A stretch of DNA of 64,000 bases from Oscarella lobularis (taxonomy: Eukaryota > Porifera > Homoscleromorpha > Homosclerophorida > Oscarellidae): assembly GCF_947507565.1 (NCBI RefSeq), contig NC_089185.1:1550001-1614000 (forward strand), written 5' to 3'. A program made the position numbers and the translations under genes. Shown here one piece after another: positions 36,000 to 47,852 of the stretch. Below the pieces are notes generated by a model. The model worked only from the letters and a program-made list of their open reading frames with translations. It was not told where the DNA came from and did no database searches. Numbering within the stretch: position 1 is the first letter of the stretch; each line of letters begins with the position of its first letter.

Positions 36000-37430
36000 A
36001 TATTATGATTTTTTGGCTTTTTTCGTTATTTTAGGATTTTTTTGGCTTTTTTGGCTTTTTTGGCTGTTCAAGCTTTTCAAGAATATTAAGAGCCCGCCCC
36101 GGCAATGCGGACTGAGGTGCCGAGCGAAAAAATCTAGAAAGAAGAGGAATGAAATAGCGCACAAAAAGTGAACGTAGGAAAACTCACCACAGAGACGGCC
36201 GGGCGCCAAGGATCGAACTCTTCTTGACGCAAACGACGCGCCGATATGGTCGAAGGTTCGCGCAACGACAGAAGCGCGATTCTTTGCGAACGTTGAGACG
36301 ATGTGTCCCCGGGCTCGAATGCGGCGATCCGAGTCCAAAAAAAGACGGCGATTGTGCCGAAAAGACGACTTGGCCCCGGACTGGAATGCGCCACGAATGC
36401 GTCGATTCGAGTCCAAGAAGACGACGATTGCGCCGAAGAAGCGACGAATATCTCGAGTCGTCGTCGAAAATTGCCCTTGAACGCCGGGAGAAAAGCGTCC
36501 AGAGCGATCGAAAGTGAGGACTGTCGAAAAGAACGTAAGGAGCGATTGGGAACAGTTGGAACTAACGAATATCGCTTCCGATGAAGCGAAAGAACGGGTT
36601 CGAAGTCCGAAAACGCAGGAAAAAACGCCGGGAAGGCAGGCCGAGCGCCAAGGAACGGTAGATCAGGTGACCTACGGAATCCAAGATGGCGCGGGCTGTT
36701 TTCGATGACGTCATTGACGAAAAGAGAGTTGGAAAGCGATTTAGAGACTTCGAGAACCTAAAAAAGGCTTTGCTGCATCTAACAAACGCCTTCGGAAGTG
36801 GAAACGACTCGCGAAAGTGGGCGACTTCGAAGAAAAACAACGATTTCCCAAAAAGGGGCCCCGATCGGCAATCGAAAGCGGAAGGGCGTCGAGGAAGACG
36901 CGAAGAAGCGACCATGTCGTCGAGAGAGTCGTCCGGGCGCTGTTCGAAATCGATCGATCGCGAGAATCGCGGAAAACGGCGCTTCGCGGGCGTTTTCGGG
37001 CCGATTCGACGATCGAAAACGCTTCGCGGCGTCGAATAATCGCTCTCGGAACTTCGAACGAATCGAAACGACGCCCGAATCGCCGGAAAAACGACGATTC
37101 TCGAAAGGGGCCCCGACGCGCGGAAAGCGGCGACAGACACTCAGACGACTTCGAAGAAGGGGTCGAAAAGCGGAGAGCTGCATGCGCTTCGAAACGAAGG
37201 AGGAGTTCGCGCACAACCGATTCGTCCAAGATGGCGCGTACGCTTTTAGTGGTAGAGATACTCCAGTAGTCCCTTGCTCTAGCTCGATTATTTCTGTTAT
37301 CAAAACAGTCCCTAACTCCAGGTTCTCGCCTCCAGGCACAAACACCCTGATAAATTATTATAGGAGAGACTGTCACTGCTTGAATTGTCAATTCCTATTA
37401 GATACTCAGTTCCTAAATCTGACTTAACTA
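36000..37430. other. CGA/TCG-rich stretch with all frames open
   Basis: From about 36180 to 37250 the sequence is unusually rich in CGA, TCG and GAA. At least five ORFs of 150-216 codons overlap on both strands between 36560 and 37430, none resembling a known protein. An imperfect duplication with period ~79 bp (CGAGTCCAA...GACGATTG) lies at 36330-36450. The open frames are probably a by-product of a lack of TAA and TAG rather than coding. Confidence 0.6.
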
Positions 37431-37504
37431 TTTCTATTACACAAATAAGTCTTTGACCGGCTTGATTATGTCTGTTATCTAAACAGTCGATCCATAACAC
37501 CAGC

Positions 37505-37650
37505 TTCATTAGCGTTGGTTACACTACGACATGCACTACGGGAGGTCAATATGCAAATTCCCCTTTGGGGGAGAAAACTTTTAGAAATGGAAGCCGGAGT
37601 CAGAAAAAGGTCCTCAGACAGAGTCCCTATTTCCGGCCCAATCAATTCTA
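37505..37650 (+). repeat. Dispersed repeat with CATGCACTACGGG core, copy 2
   Basis: It matches 31016-31140: TTAGCGTTGGTTACACTACG, CATGCACTACGGGAGG, GAGAAAACTTTTAG and CAGAAAAAGGTCCTCAGAC. Confidence 0.8.
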
Positions 37651-38265
37651 CCGGAAGGTTATTGTCATTACGACGGTCCTACAATATGAGTGTCATTTTC
37701 CTGGTCGATTAAAAGCAAAACGGTGCAGTACCTATGAGGAATCATATTTTTATTAGAACCGGCTATGTAAAAAACTCGGTATTTATTGCATGATCGTATC
37801 ACTGGGGAGAGGGGCATAAATAAATCGGCGAGGAAACGCGCCCAGAGGTGATGACGCAATGAATGACGTCATCGCCACACTAAGCTAAAACAGACGAAAT
37901 CAAACGCCACGGTCGCGCAACGCTTTCGAAAGCATATTTCGAAGCGTTTCTAAGCTATCAGCAGAACGACTTTGCGCGGTTGACGTTGTCAAACAGTCTT
38001 AGCTCTTTGCACCGCACGTGACGGTGACGTCAAGTGACGACGTCGTGCGCGAGATCCCGGGGACCTCGACGAAGACGCTTCTATAGAAATGTTGTAAGGG
38101 CTTATCCAGCTTCGCAACGGCAGCATCGATCGACATGTCGATATACTCTTTCACTTCACGATTCATACGATACTGTGCGTGAAAGACGGACTCGGTCGGG
38201 GCGACAGAAAGCACAGCGTGCGGTGGGCCACGTGCGGAGGAGTCCCCGTATAGCAGGAAGAAGAG
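37651..38265. other. No gene recognised
   Basis: Short ORFs occur on both strands. None shows a domain that I recognise. Confidence 0.5.
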
Positions 38266-38460
38266 TACCCGGGTTGGCAGTGAGAAGTGACCCCGTACGA
38301 GAAGTGAGGAGTGGGAAGTGACCCTAGGTGAGCAGTGAGAAGTACCCCTAAACGGGAAGTGAGCAGTGAGAAGTGACCCCGTACGAGAAGTGAGCAGTGG
38401 GAAGTGACCCTAGGTGAGCACTGAGAAGTAAGAAGAGACCCCGGATTGGCAGTAAGAAAC
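38266..38460. repeat. GAGAAGTGACCCC minisatellite
   Basis: Units combine GAGCAGTGAGAAGTGACCCC with GTACGAGAAGTGAG and CCCTAGGTGAGCA, with a period of roughly 60 bp and smaller internal repeats. Confidence 0.8.
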
Positions 38461-39279
38461 CCGTATCGGCCACAGTACTTTTGTACTTAAGTATGGTGAA
38501 GTGCATAACACAACGGACATTCTCAAGCCTACTTTGTTTTTCGGGGGCCCTTTTGAAGTTTTCGCGTCTCAGCTCGTTGCAAACAAAATTTATCGCTTGA
38601 TTCAGAGAAGCTAACATTAGAAACTTGCATTCGAATTGATAGTCTTCTGAAATGGCGATCGGTTTACAGCCTAAAGCTACTCTTTTTCCTGAACAAGCTA
38701 CTAAAGCTTTTTGAATTAATATTTTCACGCCAGTATGTTGAGCATGTCATCGTACTACGTTGAGCTTACAGTGGCTGAGTTAGAAAAAGCTTTAGGCGTT
38801 TCTCGAGTCTCTACACCGTAAAGCTCAAAAGCTTCACGAAACGTTTCAAATCGCGTCTAGCCACCGCGACACCTTAAAGTAATGATAATCTAAGCTATTA
38901 GACGTAGCTAAGGCAGCTAGGCCAGAACAAATAAGGCTTCGCTTAGATGCTAGGACCTGTTTTCTTTTGAGTGGCGCGCTTTCTGCCACTCAGAGGTCAT
39001 GCACGTGATCAAGTGACGTCACATGCATAACCTCTATATGCCTTCATAAAGATCTATTCTACAATAGTATAGAAACACTCGGCTTTCCGTCTCGCCCGGC
39101 ACGTCCTAAATCCCTGGTGGGAGGGTCTCTCAAATGTGATCGCCCAAAAACCAAAGTGTTTTCTGTCGGTTACCCTGACGTCACAATCGCACTTAGGCCA
39201 ATCACACACACAGGTGCTTTTATGACATCACAGTCATTGTGATGTCATACTCTCCACCAAAAAGTGACGTCACAGTGTA
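38461..39279. other. No gene recognised
   Basis: It contains a small hairpin (GAGTGGC/GCCACTC near 38970) and TGACGTCA-like sites at about 39010 and 39180. No coding signal stands out. Confidence 0.5.
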
Positions 39280-39287
39280 GAGCAACC

Positions 39288-40659
39288 CAGAGCCCTAAAT
39301 AAATCAAAGCTGCGACACTATAATTAATCACGTGACTTCATGGACGCCATTTTGTATCCAACTCGCCTGCGCGTCTCACGCGGCTCATTCAAATCTTCGA
39401 TCGTCCTACTCGTCTGTATCAGTCCCGTTTTTTTAAAAACGAACTAATGCCAAGCTGCTGCGCCTACGGGTGCTCAAACAGAAGCGAGAAGGCTCTATGA
39501 TGTTTTGCTTTCCACGCGATCAGGAGCGGAGAAACATCTGGGCGACGAAAGTGAAGCCGCTTGGGTGGACTCCTACAGAAGGATCGTTTCTCTGCGAAGT
39601 GAGATGCTTTCCAATGTCTCCTAGAATGAATAGGTGAATGCATGGGCGATCTGTCTATTCCCAGTTCGAGCATCTTCCGACAGGCGTCAAAAAGTTGAGG
39701 CGCACATCCGTGCCCATCCTGCATCGAAGTATCACACCAGCCCGCAAGCTACCGAAACAACGTCGAGAGGAGAGCCCTACGACAGATTCAGACCATTTGA
39801 TCATACTTATGGCATAATTGACCGTGGCAGTGCTGAAAAGAAAGCGAAAGAACTGCCTGCATCTGATATCGGTAACTTGCTCGCACATACCTCTACTCGT
39901 GACTAATATAATCTGTAGAAGAGATAGGCATTGATCACTCTGTGTCAAGCAAAGACAGCTGTCATGACAATGATGCTGTACTAGCGGATAAAGTTGCCAG
40001 CCTGGAGGCCAGATTGAAGAAAGCCACTGATGATAAGTTGGCCCTGGAGCGCGAGATCACGACTATGAAGGGAAGATCAAATGAAAGCTCTTCAATATGA
40101 AAATGCGGGTTCATTTGCGTGGACGAACTCTACGATAAAGAAGGCTCTACACTTTGACGTTAGGGTAATGATATATTGCACAGAAGCTCATTCTAAGAAG
40201 AAAGTAGAGGACAGTTCTAATAGAGGTAGTAAGTCTGCGACTATGAGAAGCATTGTAAAAAGATTAAATGAAAAAATAGTGCAGGGTATACAGCGATCGA
40301 GGCTTTCTTGTTTAGTTCCAAAGATTGAAAGAGACAACCCTTTGGATATGGAAGCAGGAATGGATCACTTACGGCAATGCTTCAAAGACAAAAGAATAGT
40401 AAACTGACGAGAATAAGGCCGTTTAGGTGACAAGCGAGAGGCGATGCCGACGCCATGCGCCCCAGTTTAACGTAGGTGCGAGTCACCTGCTTCTTTTAAA
40501 CATTTCCATGCGATCTTCGTAGATATTACATTCGCCGACACCCCTGCGAGGTTGGACAGACAGACGAGGACTGCGTTGGATACAAAATGGCTTTCAAAAA
40601 CCCACGTGACCACCTAGCGTGCGTGAGCGTGTCGCAGCTCTGATTTATTTAGGGCTCTG
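39288..40659. mobile_element. P-type DNA transposon 3 with 8-bp target duplication
   Basis: The inverted ends are CAGAGCCCTAAATAAATCA at 39288 and the complement ending GGGCTCTG at 40659. They extend through GCTGCGACAC, CACGTG and GCCATTTTGTATCCAAC with gaps. The exact 8-bp duplication GAGCAACC lies at 39280-39287 and 40660-40667, the size known for P elements. It encodes a THAP-domain gene but not the RNase H-like core, so it is an internally reduced copy. Confidence 0.9.
39447..40407 (+). pseudogene. THAP-domain protein, P-element N-terminal region
   Basis: It starts MPSCCAYGCSNRSEKAL, then in the next frame MMFCFPRDQERRNIWATKV and GWTPTEGSFLCEV. This is a THAP zinc finger (C2CH), with the final CxxH region degraded to CEVRC. 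Downstream is GVKKLRRTSVPILHRSI, which matches the conserved tail after THAP. A coiled-coil stretch (VASLEARLKKATDDKLALER near 40000) follows, then FAWTNSTIKKALHF, as before the core of P transposases. The last ORF ends at 40407. Frameshifts and a stop in the THAP domain show decay. THAP binds the transposon ends in this superfamily. Confidence 0.75.
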
Positions 40660-40667
40660 GAGCAACC

Positions 40668-41190
40668 CCGGATCGTTATCGGACTAGTACTACAGTATTG
40701 CCGTAGATAAAATGACTGCACTGAGTAACACCATCTATGGTAAAACAGTGGGCGCTTGGTAGAGATCAATCTGGGAAGGTGGAGAAGCGATCGATCGAAG
40801 CGATCGATCTAAGATCGATCGAAAAGGCGATCGATCGGAGATCGATCGAAGCGATCAATCCGAGATCGATCGAAAAAGCGATCGATCCGAGATCGATCGA
40901 AAAAGCGATCGATCGGAGAAAAAGACGCCGGGGAACATCACGTAGATATGAATGACGTATTAGAATGAGATACGTAAAGGAATGACGTAACAATAAGACG
41001 TACATTCATTCATTTGGATTTGCAATTGCGAAGACAATGAACGACTTCTCAAGCGATTCCCAAGTAAATTATTTTTTAGTGAAAAAGAGCTGATGCGCCC
41101 GTTTGTCAGCGACGGGACAACGGTTCAAGCATCGCAGGTGCGCTCGATTCATTTGGAGTCGGTTTCATTTGGAGTCGGTTGATGCACCTA
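40668..41190. other. No gene; GATCGATC tandem repeat at 40785-40920
   Basis: The core is a run of GCGATCGATC and GAGATCGATCGAAAAAG units, roughly 24-26 bp each and full of the palindrome ATCGAT. ORFs in it (RSIEKAIDRRSIEA) are repeat products. The rest shows no feature. Confidence 0.85.
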
Positions 41191-41439
41191 AGCCTTTAGA
41201 TGTAGGCAGCAGCGATGTAAAAGGTTATACCTGGGCCCCCTAAGAGGTAAAATAGATCCTACCGTGGTGGAGTCGCCGTCATCAAGAAGAAAACGACTCA
41301 ATTGCGAAAAAACACGTCGATATCGTTCTAAACGCTCTAGAAAAGAAGCAGAAAATGCCAATAATTGCGATCGGCAGTGGCATAAGGAAAAGAGAGCTAT
41401 GGAAAGCGCGTCAGAGTGAAGCAAGAGGCGCAGAAGTGA

Positions 41440-44205
41440 TAATTTGCGTCACTCTGAAGCGGCACAACGCGAGCAAAGCGCAGTGCGCATAAAAAAGCTC
41501 CGACAACAGAAGCGCGCTGCTGAAGTCGAAGCAAAAGGAAACGCGAAGAAAAAGCAAAAATTAGCGAGCGAATGCGAATCATCAAAAAATGACGTGCCTT
41601 TTTGGAAGCAAAAACTCCGTCTGGTTTTGAAGAGTTTGGATGGAAATGCCTTTCCATAATGTAATGTCAAAATTAGAATTTAAAACATGCGCATCTTGCG
41701 ATGAGTCTTGGCCTACATTGCGAATTAAGGCTGACACCGAGATGTGCTGGCAGTGCTCTATTGATCACGGAAGTGATCAAGCGGGCCTTCCTACCTCAGA
41801 AAATAATATGAATCCTGGCAGCCACCGCTGCTTAGGGATTTATCTACTGTTGAGGAAATGCTCATAGCGCAAATAGCGCCTATGATGAACGTATTCAGCT
41901 TGCCGTCTGGAAGGCAGTATACAGCGGTCACGTTCTAAATTTGCCACAGGACGTGCAATCCGTTGTAAACAGCCTGCATCGAACTGCGAGCAACTTGGGT
42001 TCAGTAGTTGTACGTCGAAAGCGAAGTTCCGGGAATGTGATGGAATTTCGCGTTCGACGAGGTCGAGTTTATGAGCACTTGTGTTTCTAAACAACAAGTG
42101 CTACAGTAACCTTAGCGCTAGATGCTCTTCCTGAAGACGGAGAGCTTAAAGGACTTCAAACCATCGAAATTGACGACGATTGGATAGATGATACATGTAG
42201 TTAATGACATTTCTGCGGTCGGTGCCAATGCACCTGAAGTGGACGCGAGCAAAACAAGTGAAAAAAACGATGATAATATCGAATTTTCTTACTCTGTTTT
42301 GCCGTCGACGTCATTGGGACTGACAGAAACGGAGAAAATACGCGAAGTCATTAGCAAAATAGGTGATAAACCTTAACTATAGCGCTAAGAAACAACCGTC
42401 TGAAAAAAATCGTCACCGTCCGACGATGAAACAGTAGATGAAAGCTCAGCTTTCATGAAATGGCCTACATGTGGTAGTTCTCCTATAAGTGAGTTTACCA
42501 CCGAAGGCTACTGGACGCAAGCATTTCCGACGCTTTTTCCAACTGGAGCAGGTGACTTCAGGAGTCCGCGAGTTCGATCGGTGACTCTTGCAGATTATCA
42601 AAAAGCATTTGATGCGCTACGAAGACGGGAGATTTGCTCAGCATCCTCGCTTTAGATACTTTGCACTAAACACTTTGATGCGTTGGCGAGCGTTGGAAAC
42701 TTCGCGTGTGTTTATTAAACAGAATCCGGAAGAAGCAAAATTAACTGTCGAAGAGTTGCAGGAGATGTCCAAGACTTCTGCAACTCCCGATTTTGCATCC
42801 AAAGTATTTCACTTTGGGAAAAGTTTGCACGGCTCAAAGCAGTATTAACCGGTTAATGCAAAGAAGAAATTTGTTTGCTATGCAAGAAAAACTCGGTCAG
42901 CCCAGCTGCTTCTTTACTCCTAGTGCAGCTGATTTGCACTGGCCCGAGCTCTTTGATCTTGCACAGCACTACAATAAAGATAGCACGTCCGAGGAGTTGT
43001 ATCGTAGCTATCGAAAACGAAACGAAACGTTCAATGCAAATCCAATGTTAGCAGATTGGTTTTTCACTCGACGAGCGTTTGAATTTTTGAAAACATTTTT
43101 GGTACCAGTTCTTGGCTTCGAAGACTACTGGCCCTTGAGTATCAACACCGAGGAAGCACTGATCTGCACGGTCTTGGTTGGATACGAGATGCTCCCGACT
43201 TCCAAACGATAATGAAACGTATAAAAGAGTATCCTGAAATCAATTTGCAGCTTAACGAGAAAGCCAACTAGAAAGCGGTTGAACGCATTTGTGCAACAGA
43301 AGGAGAAGACATAGTCAAATTTACAGATTGTCTAATGTCAACAGTTAATCCTTCTTTCGACGATGCAGGTGATGGTCAAATGCCCAAGGTGCTTCCGAGT
43401 GATCATCCATGGCACCACCAGAGGTGGCGCGATGTGGATGATCACGAAACGGATTACGAGAGGCTCATTGCCACTGTTCAAAGGGATACAGAGTGCAAAC
43501 CCTGCTTGAAAGATCTTGGCGATGGCACTAAAGTATACCGCTTTCACTTTCCAAGAGCTCTGCAGAAGGAGACAAAGTTCAAAGTATGTCCGTATAATAC
43601 ACCTTATAGAGCCTTTGGTCGATAAAAAACGAAACGACCCACGAATCAACACTCACAATCCTTTAGAACTTTAGGGTTGGAGAGCAAACGTTGATATGCA
43701 GGTTTGCGTAAGTGCTTATGGACTTGCCAAGTACGTCGTAAAGTACGCAACGAAGAGTGAGCCACAATCAAAAAGGCTTGCACAAACATTCCAAATGATT
43801 GTGGATGGTCTTGACAAGCGCGATCCTTCTCGAAAAGCTGTGTCCAAGTTGCTAATGAAATCAATTGGTGAACGGGATTATTCGGCTCAGGAAACGTGGC
43901 ATCTTATTATGGGTGACAAACTGGTCACTGCTTCCCGCGAATTTAAAATGTTTGAACTTGGAAGACAAGCGAGAAATTGACCTGGGTGCGCGTTCGCAAA
44001 AGAAAGTGCGACTGTTCCAACAGCGAATACATGAAGCGAAGCGCAGAGGCACAAAATTTGTGCCTCATGGATTACGTTTCGGAATACACTTACAATTCAA
44101 AGGGACAGCTGAGGAAAAGGGGCAAATTGTTAGTCGTTCGCGTTGTTCCACGAATACCTCGCGATCCGAAGAATGCCGAAAAATACGAACAATACTGCTA
44201 CGTTC
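41440..44205 (+). pseudogene. Second Helitron type: DUF6570 and Helitron-like N-terminal region
   Basis: The order is a lysine-rich start (AVRIKKLRQQKRAAE), then EFKTCASCDESWPTLRIKAD and CWQCSIDHG, then LSTVEEMLIAQIAPMMNVF, the DUF6570 signature. Later come GYWTQAFPTLFPTGAGDF, RFRYFALNTLMRWRAL and FFTRRAFEFLKTFL. The HUH region reads EYQHRGSTDLHGLGW (about 43135-43180), where the first His of HxH is Asp. A tyrosine region, AKYVVKYATKSEP, is at 43730. Numerous frameshifts and stops break it and the helicase domain is missing. The ORF at 43977 ends the Helitron text with PRDPKNAEKYEQYCY and runs directly into DIRS gag sequence at ~44205. Confidence 0.8.
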
Positions 44206-45317
44206 TGTCCCCTGAGGACTCGGCGTGCTCCATTTGCGGCGCTGGTGATCATAGGGCGGCTGTCTGTGCGTTGCCGCCAACGGAGTCGTGCGCGGCGGCG
44301 TCTCCGCGCGCGGCGGCGTTTCATAGCGCGGCAGGGAACGCGGGCTCTCGACGCCCTCAGAATAGCGATCCGTGCCGGCTCTTCAATTTTGCGCCGACTG
44401 GCTGCGGCTATGGCTCGCGCTGCGTGTTTCGCCACGTGTGCGACAAGAGCGGGAATAAAGGTCATCGGGCGGCGGAGTGTCAGGCAACGGGGAAGCAGCA
44501 GCAGCAAACGGCGCCGCAAGGGCCTCGGGTGCAGTCACCCAAGCCCCAGTAGAACCGCGCGTAATTGCCCCGATTAGCGTTTTTGTTTTGTGTTGGGCTC
44601 GTGTTGCCCCGCTCCGCGTGCAGTGGATTTAATCGGGGACTTGCAACAAACCGTTTCTTGCTGGTTACTAGAAATGTGTGGTCTTTCGGCGGGCGCGTAC
44701 CGTTCGCGGCAGGCGCTTGGGGCGAATGCCGCAACAGATCCAAGCTCGGAGATCTGGGACACACCATCCTCGGTGGTTGCACAGGCTTGGGCGGATAGCT
44801 TACGGCGCCACCCCGACCAACGTTTTAGAGCGTGGCTGCTGCACGGACTCTCGGAAGGCTTCTGAATTGGCTACGGCGGGAGCGGAAAGCGAGCTCGCGC
44901 AGCCGCAACTTGCAATCCACGCGGGAACACCCCGCGATAGTGGACGAATATCTCAACGGCGAAATTACGGCGGGCAGAGTGGTGGGCCCTGTACCGGACG
45001 CTCAGACGCACTTGGTGCGCCTGAGTCCCCTTGGTGTGATTCCCAAGTCCGGCCAGCCGGGTCGGCGGCGGCTAATCGTCGACCTATCGTCCCCGCGAGG
45101 CAGCAGTGTCAATCAATAATTGGGTGATCTCGTCTTGGGGGACGTCTCTCCAGCCCCGTTGGGACCGATCGCGACGGTTTGTTTGGGGCTCGGATTCGGC
45201 GTTGCTCGAATCGGACCGACGAGATCGGCGGCGAGCCGGGCGGAAACGTTTCCTTCTAGCGCGCGTTAGGCCCAACCCTGAGCAGCACAGGGCAACTCAC
45301 AGGTAAGATATATCAAT
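44206..45317 (+). mobile_element. Internally deleted second DIRS copy
   Basis: From 44206 the sequence follows 3552-4480 closely (gag zinc fingers, linker, RT start VDEYLNGEITAGRV). At about 45110 it jumps to the 3' non-coding sequence equivalent to 11440 onward (AATTGGGTGATCTCGTCTTG). It ends with GCACAGGGCAACTCACAGG and GATATATCAAT at 45317. It therefore lacks the RT core, RNase H and recombinase. It shows the Harbinger insertion site in its empty state. Confidence 0.85.
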
Positions 45318-46109
45318 TCTTCCACAACGGTAGCCCGCATTACGATTACACGCGGGCTAAAATAGTTGTGTTTATCACGTGACAGAAACGAACGAATCAG
45401 CACCGAGGAGGAGGAATTCGTAATACTCGGTCATGAATTGCCGGCTAAGGTCACGTGAATCAGTTGGGTCCAGCCTGTTGTTGGGCAGCGCGGAACGCGC
45501 GCTAGCACAACACAGGCTGGAACCTCGAGCCTACTGTATCAAGGACTCTTTAGACAGCTTGAAAATTGCGACGTTCTTGATCCTTGCAAAGAGTCGGATA
45601 TATCTTCCCTGCACTACGTCTTTCAGCTCGAATTAATCGGCATTTGCTTTTGTGGAAAACGCCTGGGTCCATCACAAGCTCAGCATGGTCCAAAATCTCC
45701 ATTGCAGCTTTGGATACAAGGCCTGCTGGCACTAGCAAATTCTTGTTATATTCCGACAGTTGAACTGCAGCAGGTATGTTGTATTCTTTGCTGTTTACGC
45801 TACTATCATTAACTTGTCTTCTTTAAGGTTTGGATCCAGACTACGGCATTGACTACGGAGGACCTGTATCAACTCACGATGACGTAGGCGTAGTCGAAGT
45901 TCCTCAAAGTACCGACATACCGAGAGATGAAATGGACCTGCTTCGAGGAAACGTCATTCCGCTCGGTGAGAGTACAAATTATGGCATTGATTCTGTACCT
46001 TAGCGTGCGACAGTTCGTTTGTGGCTTGCATTTATAAGTGGATAGGACAAATATGTTGCTTCCTTGCTATTATGTTGAGTGCGATGCTGGGTGCGGTGAA
46101 TTTGATGGA
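45318..46109 (+). other. Unrecognised; possible exon near 45838-46003
   Basis: After a TTCTTTAAG acceptor-like site a frame encodes GLDPDYGIDYGGPVSTHDDV and VPQSTDIPRDEMDLL to a stop near 46003. No family is recognised. An earlier ORF on the plus strand (45433-45636) has no domain. Confidence 0.3.
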
Positions 46110-46470
46110 CTTCGCCGCTCTATCATCCGCTCTCTCCGAGATATGCTCGACCTCTCAAACACTTACGTTTCCAGTTTGAAAATGGCAAAAGATATTTTAG
46201 AAAGTCGTAGCGACGAGTACAAAGTTGTCATCCATCCGGACAGAAAACTTTCCCAGGAACACTCCCGTCGTTTTAATGCTCCCAGCTGCAACGAAGTCGC
46301 CGTCCTCCTCCTCGACGAAGAGCACGGAAAACGCGACATTGTCCTACGATATCGCGACGCTACGCTTCAACGAATAAGCAAAACTCACAGAAGCTACGAC
46401 GCACTGCAGTATCCTCTCCTCTTTCCCAGGGGAGAGAACGGCTACAACTTTGCCACTACAACCGTAGTCT
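46110..46470 (+). pseudogene. Helitron N-terminal fragment
   Basis: It encodes YKVVIHPDRKLSQEHSRRF, NAPSCNEVAVLLLDEEHGKR and THRSYDALQYPLLFPRGENG. These match YRVVIRADRVPQGQHQ, NAPSGNDVAAIL and HRSYDSLQYPLLFPRGED of the Helitron at 31-36 kb (residues ~320-400). It is cut at about 46476 by the start of the TIR-bounded block. Confidence 0.8.
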
Positions 46471-46786
46471 CGAGGATCCAGACTGTGGGTCGGTCTAACG
46501 CGCGCTCCACATACGGGCGCTCGCATCCCTCCGAGCGTGCCTATTCGCAGAAACGAGCCGTAGCGCGCGCAAACATATCACGTGATGTACGTCGCAATTT
46601 TATTGCCATCAACTACGCTGTATAAAAGGTAATCTACGCATCGCTTTACGCTGCAAAATTGTTATTATTCATGCATAAACAATTCGTCATTGCAATTATC
46701 GGCGCACAGTGCAAAAAAGCAACGTTTCTTCGTTTTTAGCACGACGAGCACTCGGGCTACAGTTGCAGAGGAGCTTCAGTGGCAAT

Positions 46787-47420
46787 TGTGGCTAAAGGGC
46801 TTCAGTGGCACGGTGGCAATGCGGCATATGGCGTACCGGTAGCAGTTTTAGTGTTGCGTGTTGCACCAAGATCTTACAGTGGCTTAGTGTCAACGTGGCA
46901 TCTGTGGCAAATCCATTTGCTGCATTAAGAACTAAAGAATTTAGAGGAATTAAATGTAAACGTGGAAAACGGGGCTTTATGGGCAATGGGCTTTTAGTGG
47001 CCAATGGGGCTTCAGAGGCAAAAGGGCACAGTGGCAGCGTGGCTAAAGGGCTTCAGTGGCACGGTGGCAATGCGGCATATGGCGTACCGGTAGCAGTTTT
47101 AGTGTTGCGTGTTGCACCAAGATCTTACAGTGGCTTAGTGTCAACGTGGCATCTGTGGCAAATCCATTTGCTGCATTAAGAACTAAAGAATTTAGAGGAA
47201 TTAAATGTAAACGTGGAAAAACGGGGGCTTTATGGGCAATGGGCTTTTAGTGGCCAATGGGGCTTCAGAGGCAAAAGGGCACAGTGGCAGCGTGGCATAT
47301 GGCGTAGCAGTTTCGTGTCCTATTGCTGCAGTTGCACCAAGTCCTTAGAGTGGCTTCAGTGTCAACGTGGCAACTGTGGCATGTCCATTAGCTGCATGTT
47401 GCACTAAACTCCTTATGGAG
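46787..47420. repeat. 251-bp tandem duplication
   Basis: The unit from GCTAAAGGGCTTCAGTGGCA (about 46791) repeats almost exactly at about 47042 and is partly present again after 47290. It contains many GTGGCA words, as in the neighbouring 8-bp minisatellite. Confidence 0.9.
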
Positions 47421-47617
47421 TGGCTTCAATGTTGACGTGGCAAGTGGGCCACGTAGCAGTCCATTGGCTGTAGCACTACGTCCTTAGTGCTGCTCAATTA
47501 CAAATGATGCTAATACGTGTAAAAGTACCACTGTAGTATGTGTATATGTGCTAGTGTGACACTGGCTGCAGTACTGTAGCAGTATAGTGTCGTGTCATGA
47601 ATACACTGCAGCATCGG

Positions 47618-47852
47618 CAACGTGGCAGCGTTGCAACGTTGCAACGTGGCAACGTGGCGGCGTGGCAGCGTGGCAGCGTGGCAGCGTGGCAACGTGGCAG
47701 CGTGGCAGCGTGGCAACGTGGCAGCGTGGCTACGTGGCTACGTGGCAACGTGGCAACGTGGCAGCGTGGCAGCGTGGTAACGTGGCAGCGTGGCAATGTG
47801 GCAGCGTGGCAACGTGGCAGCGTGGCAACGTGGCAGCGTGGCAGTCAACCCA
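47618..47852 (+). repeat. GTGGCAGC/GTGGCAAC 8-bp minisatellite
   Basis: Perfectly phased 8-bp units (CGTGGCAG, CGTGGCAA), about 29 copies. ORFs reading VATWQRGS repeats are artefacts. The same unit appears inverted at 49350-49620 and in part at 48990-49075. Confidence 0.95.

Noticed and set aside
36562-37427. Protein-coding genes in the CGA-rich stretch
   Set aside because: Overlapping frames on both strands are open because stop codons are rare in this composition; none has a domain or splice pattern.
40766-41005. ORFs in the GATCGATC repeat
   Set aside because: Repeat-derived peptides such as RSIEKAIDRRSIEA; no gene.
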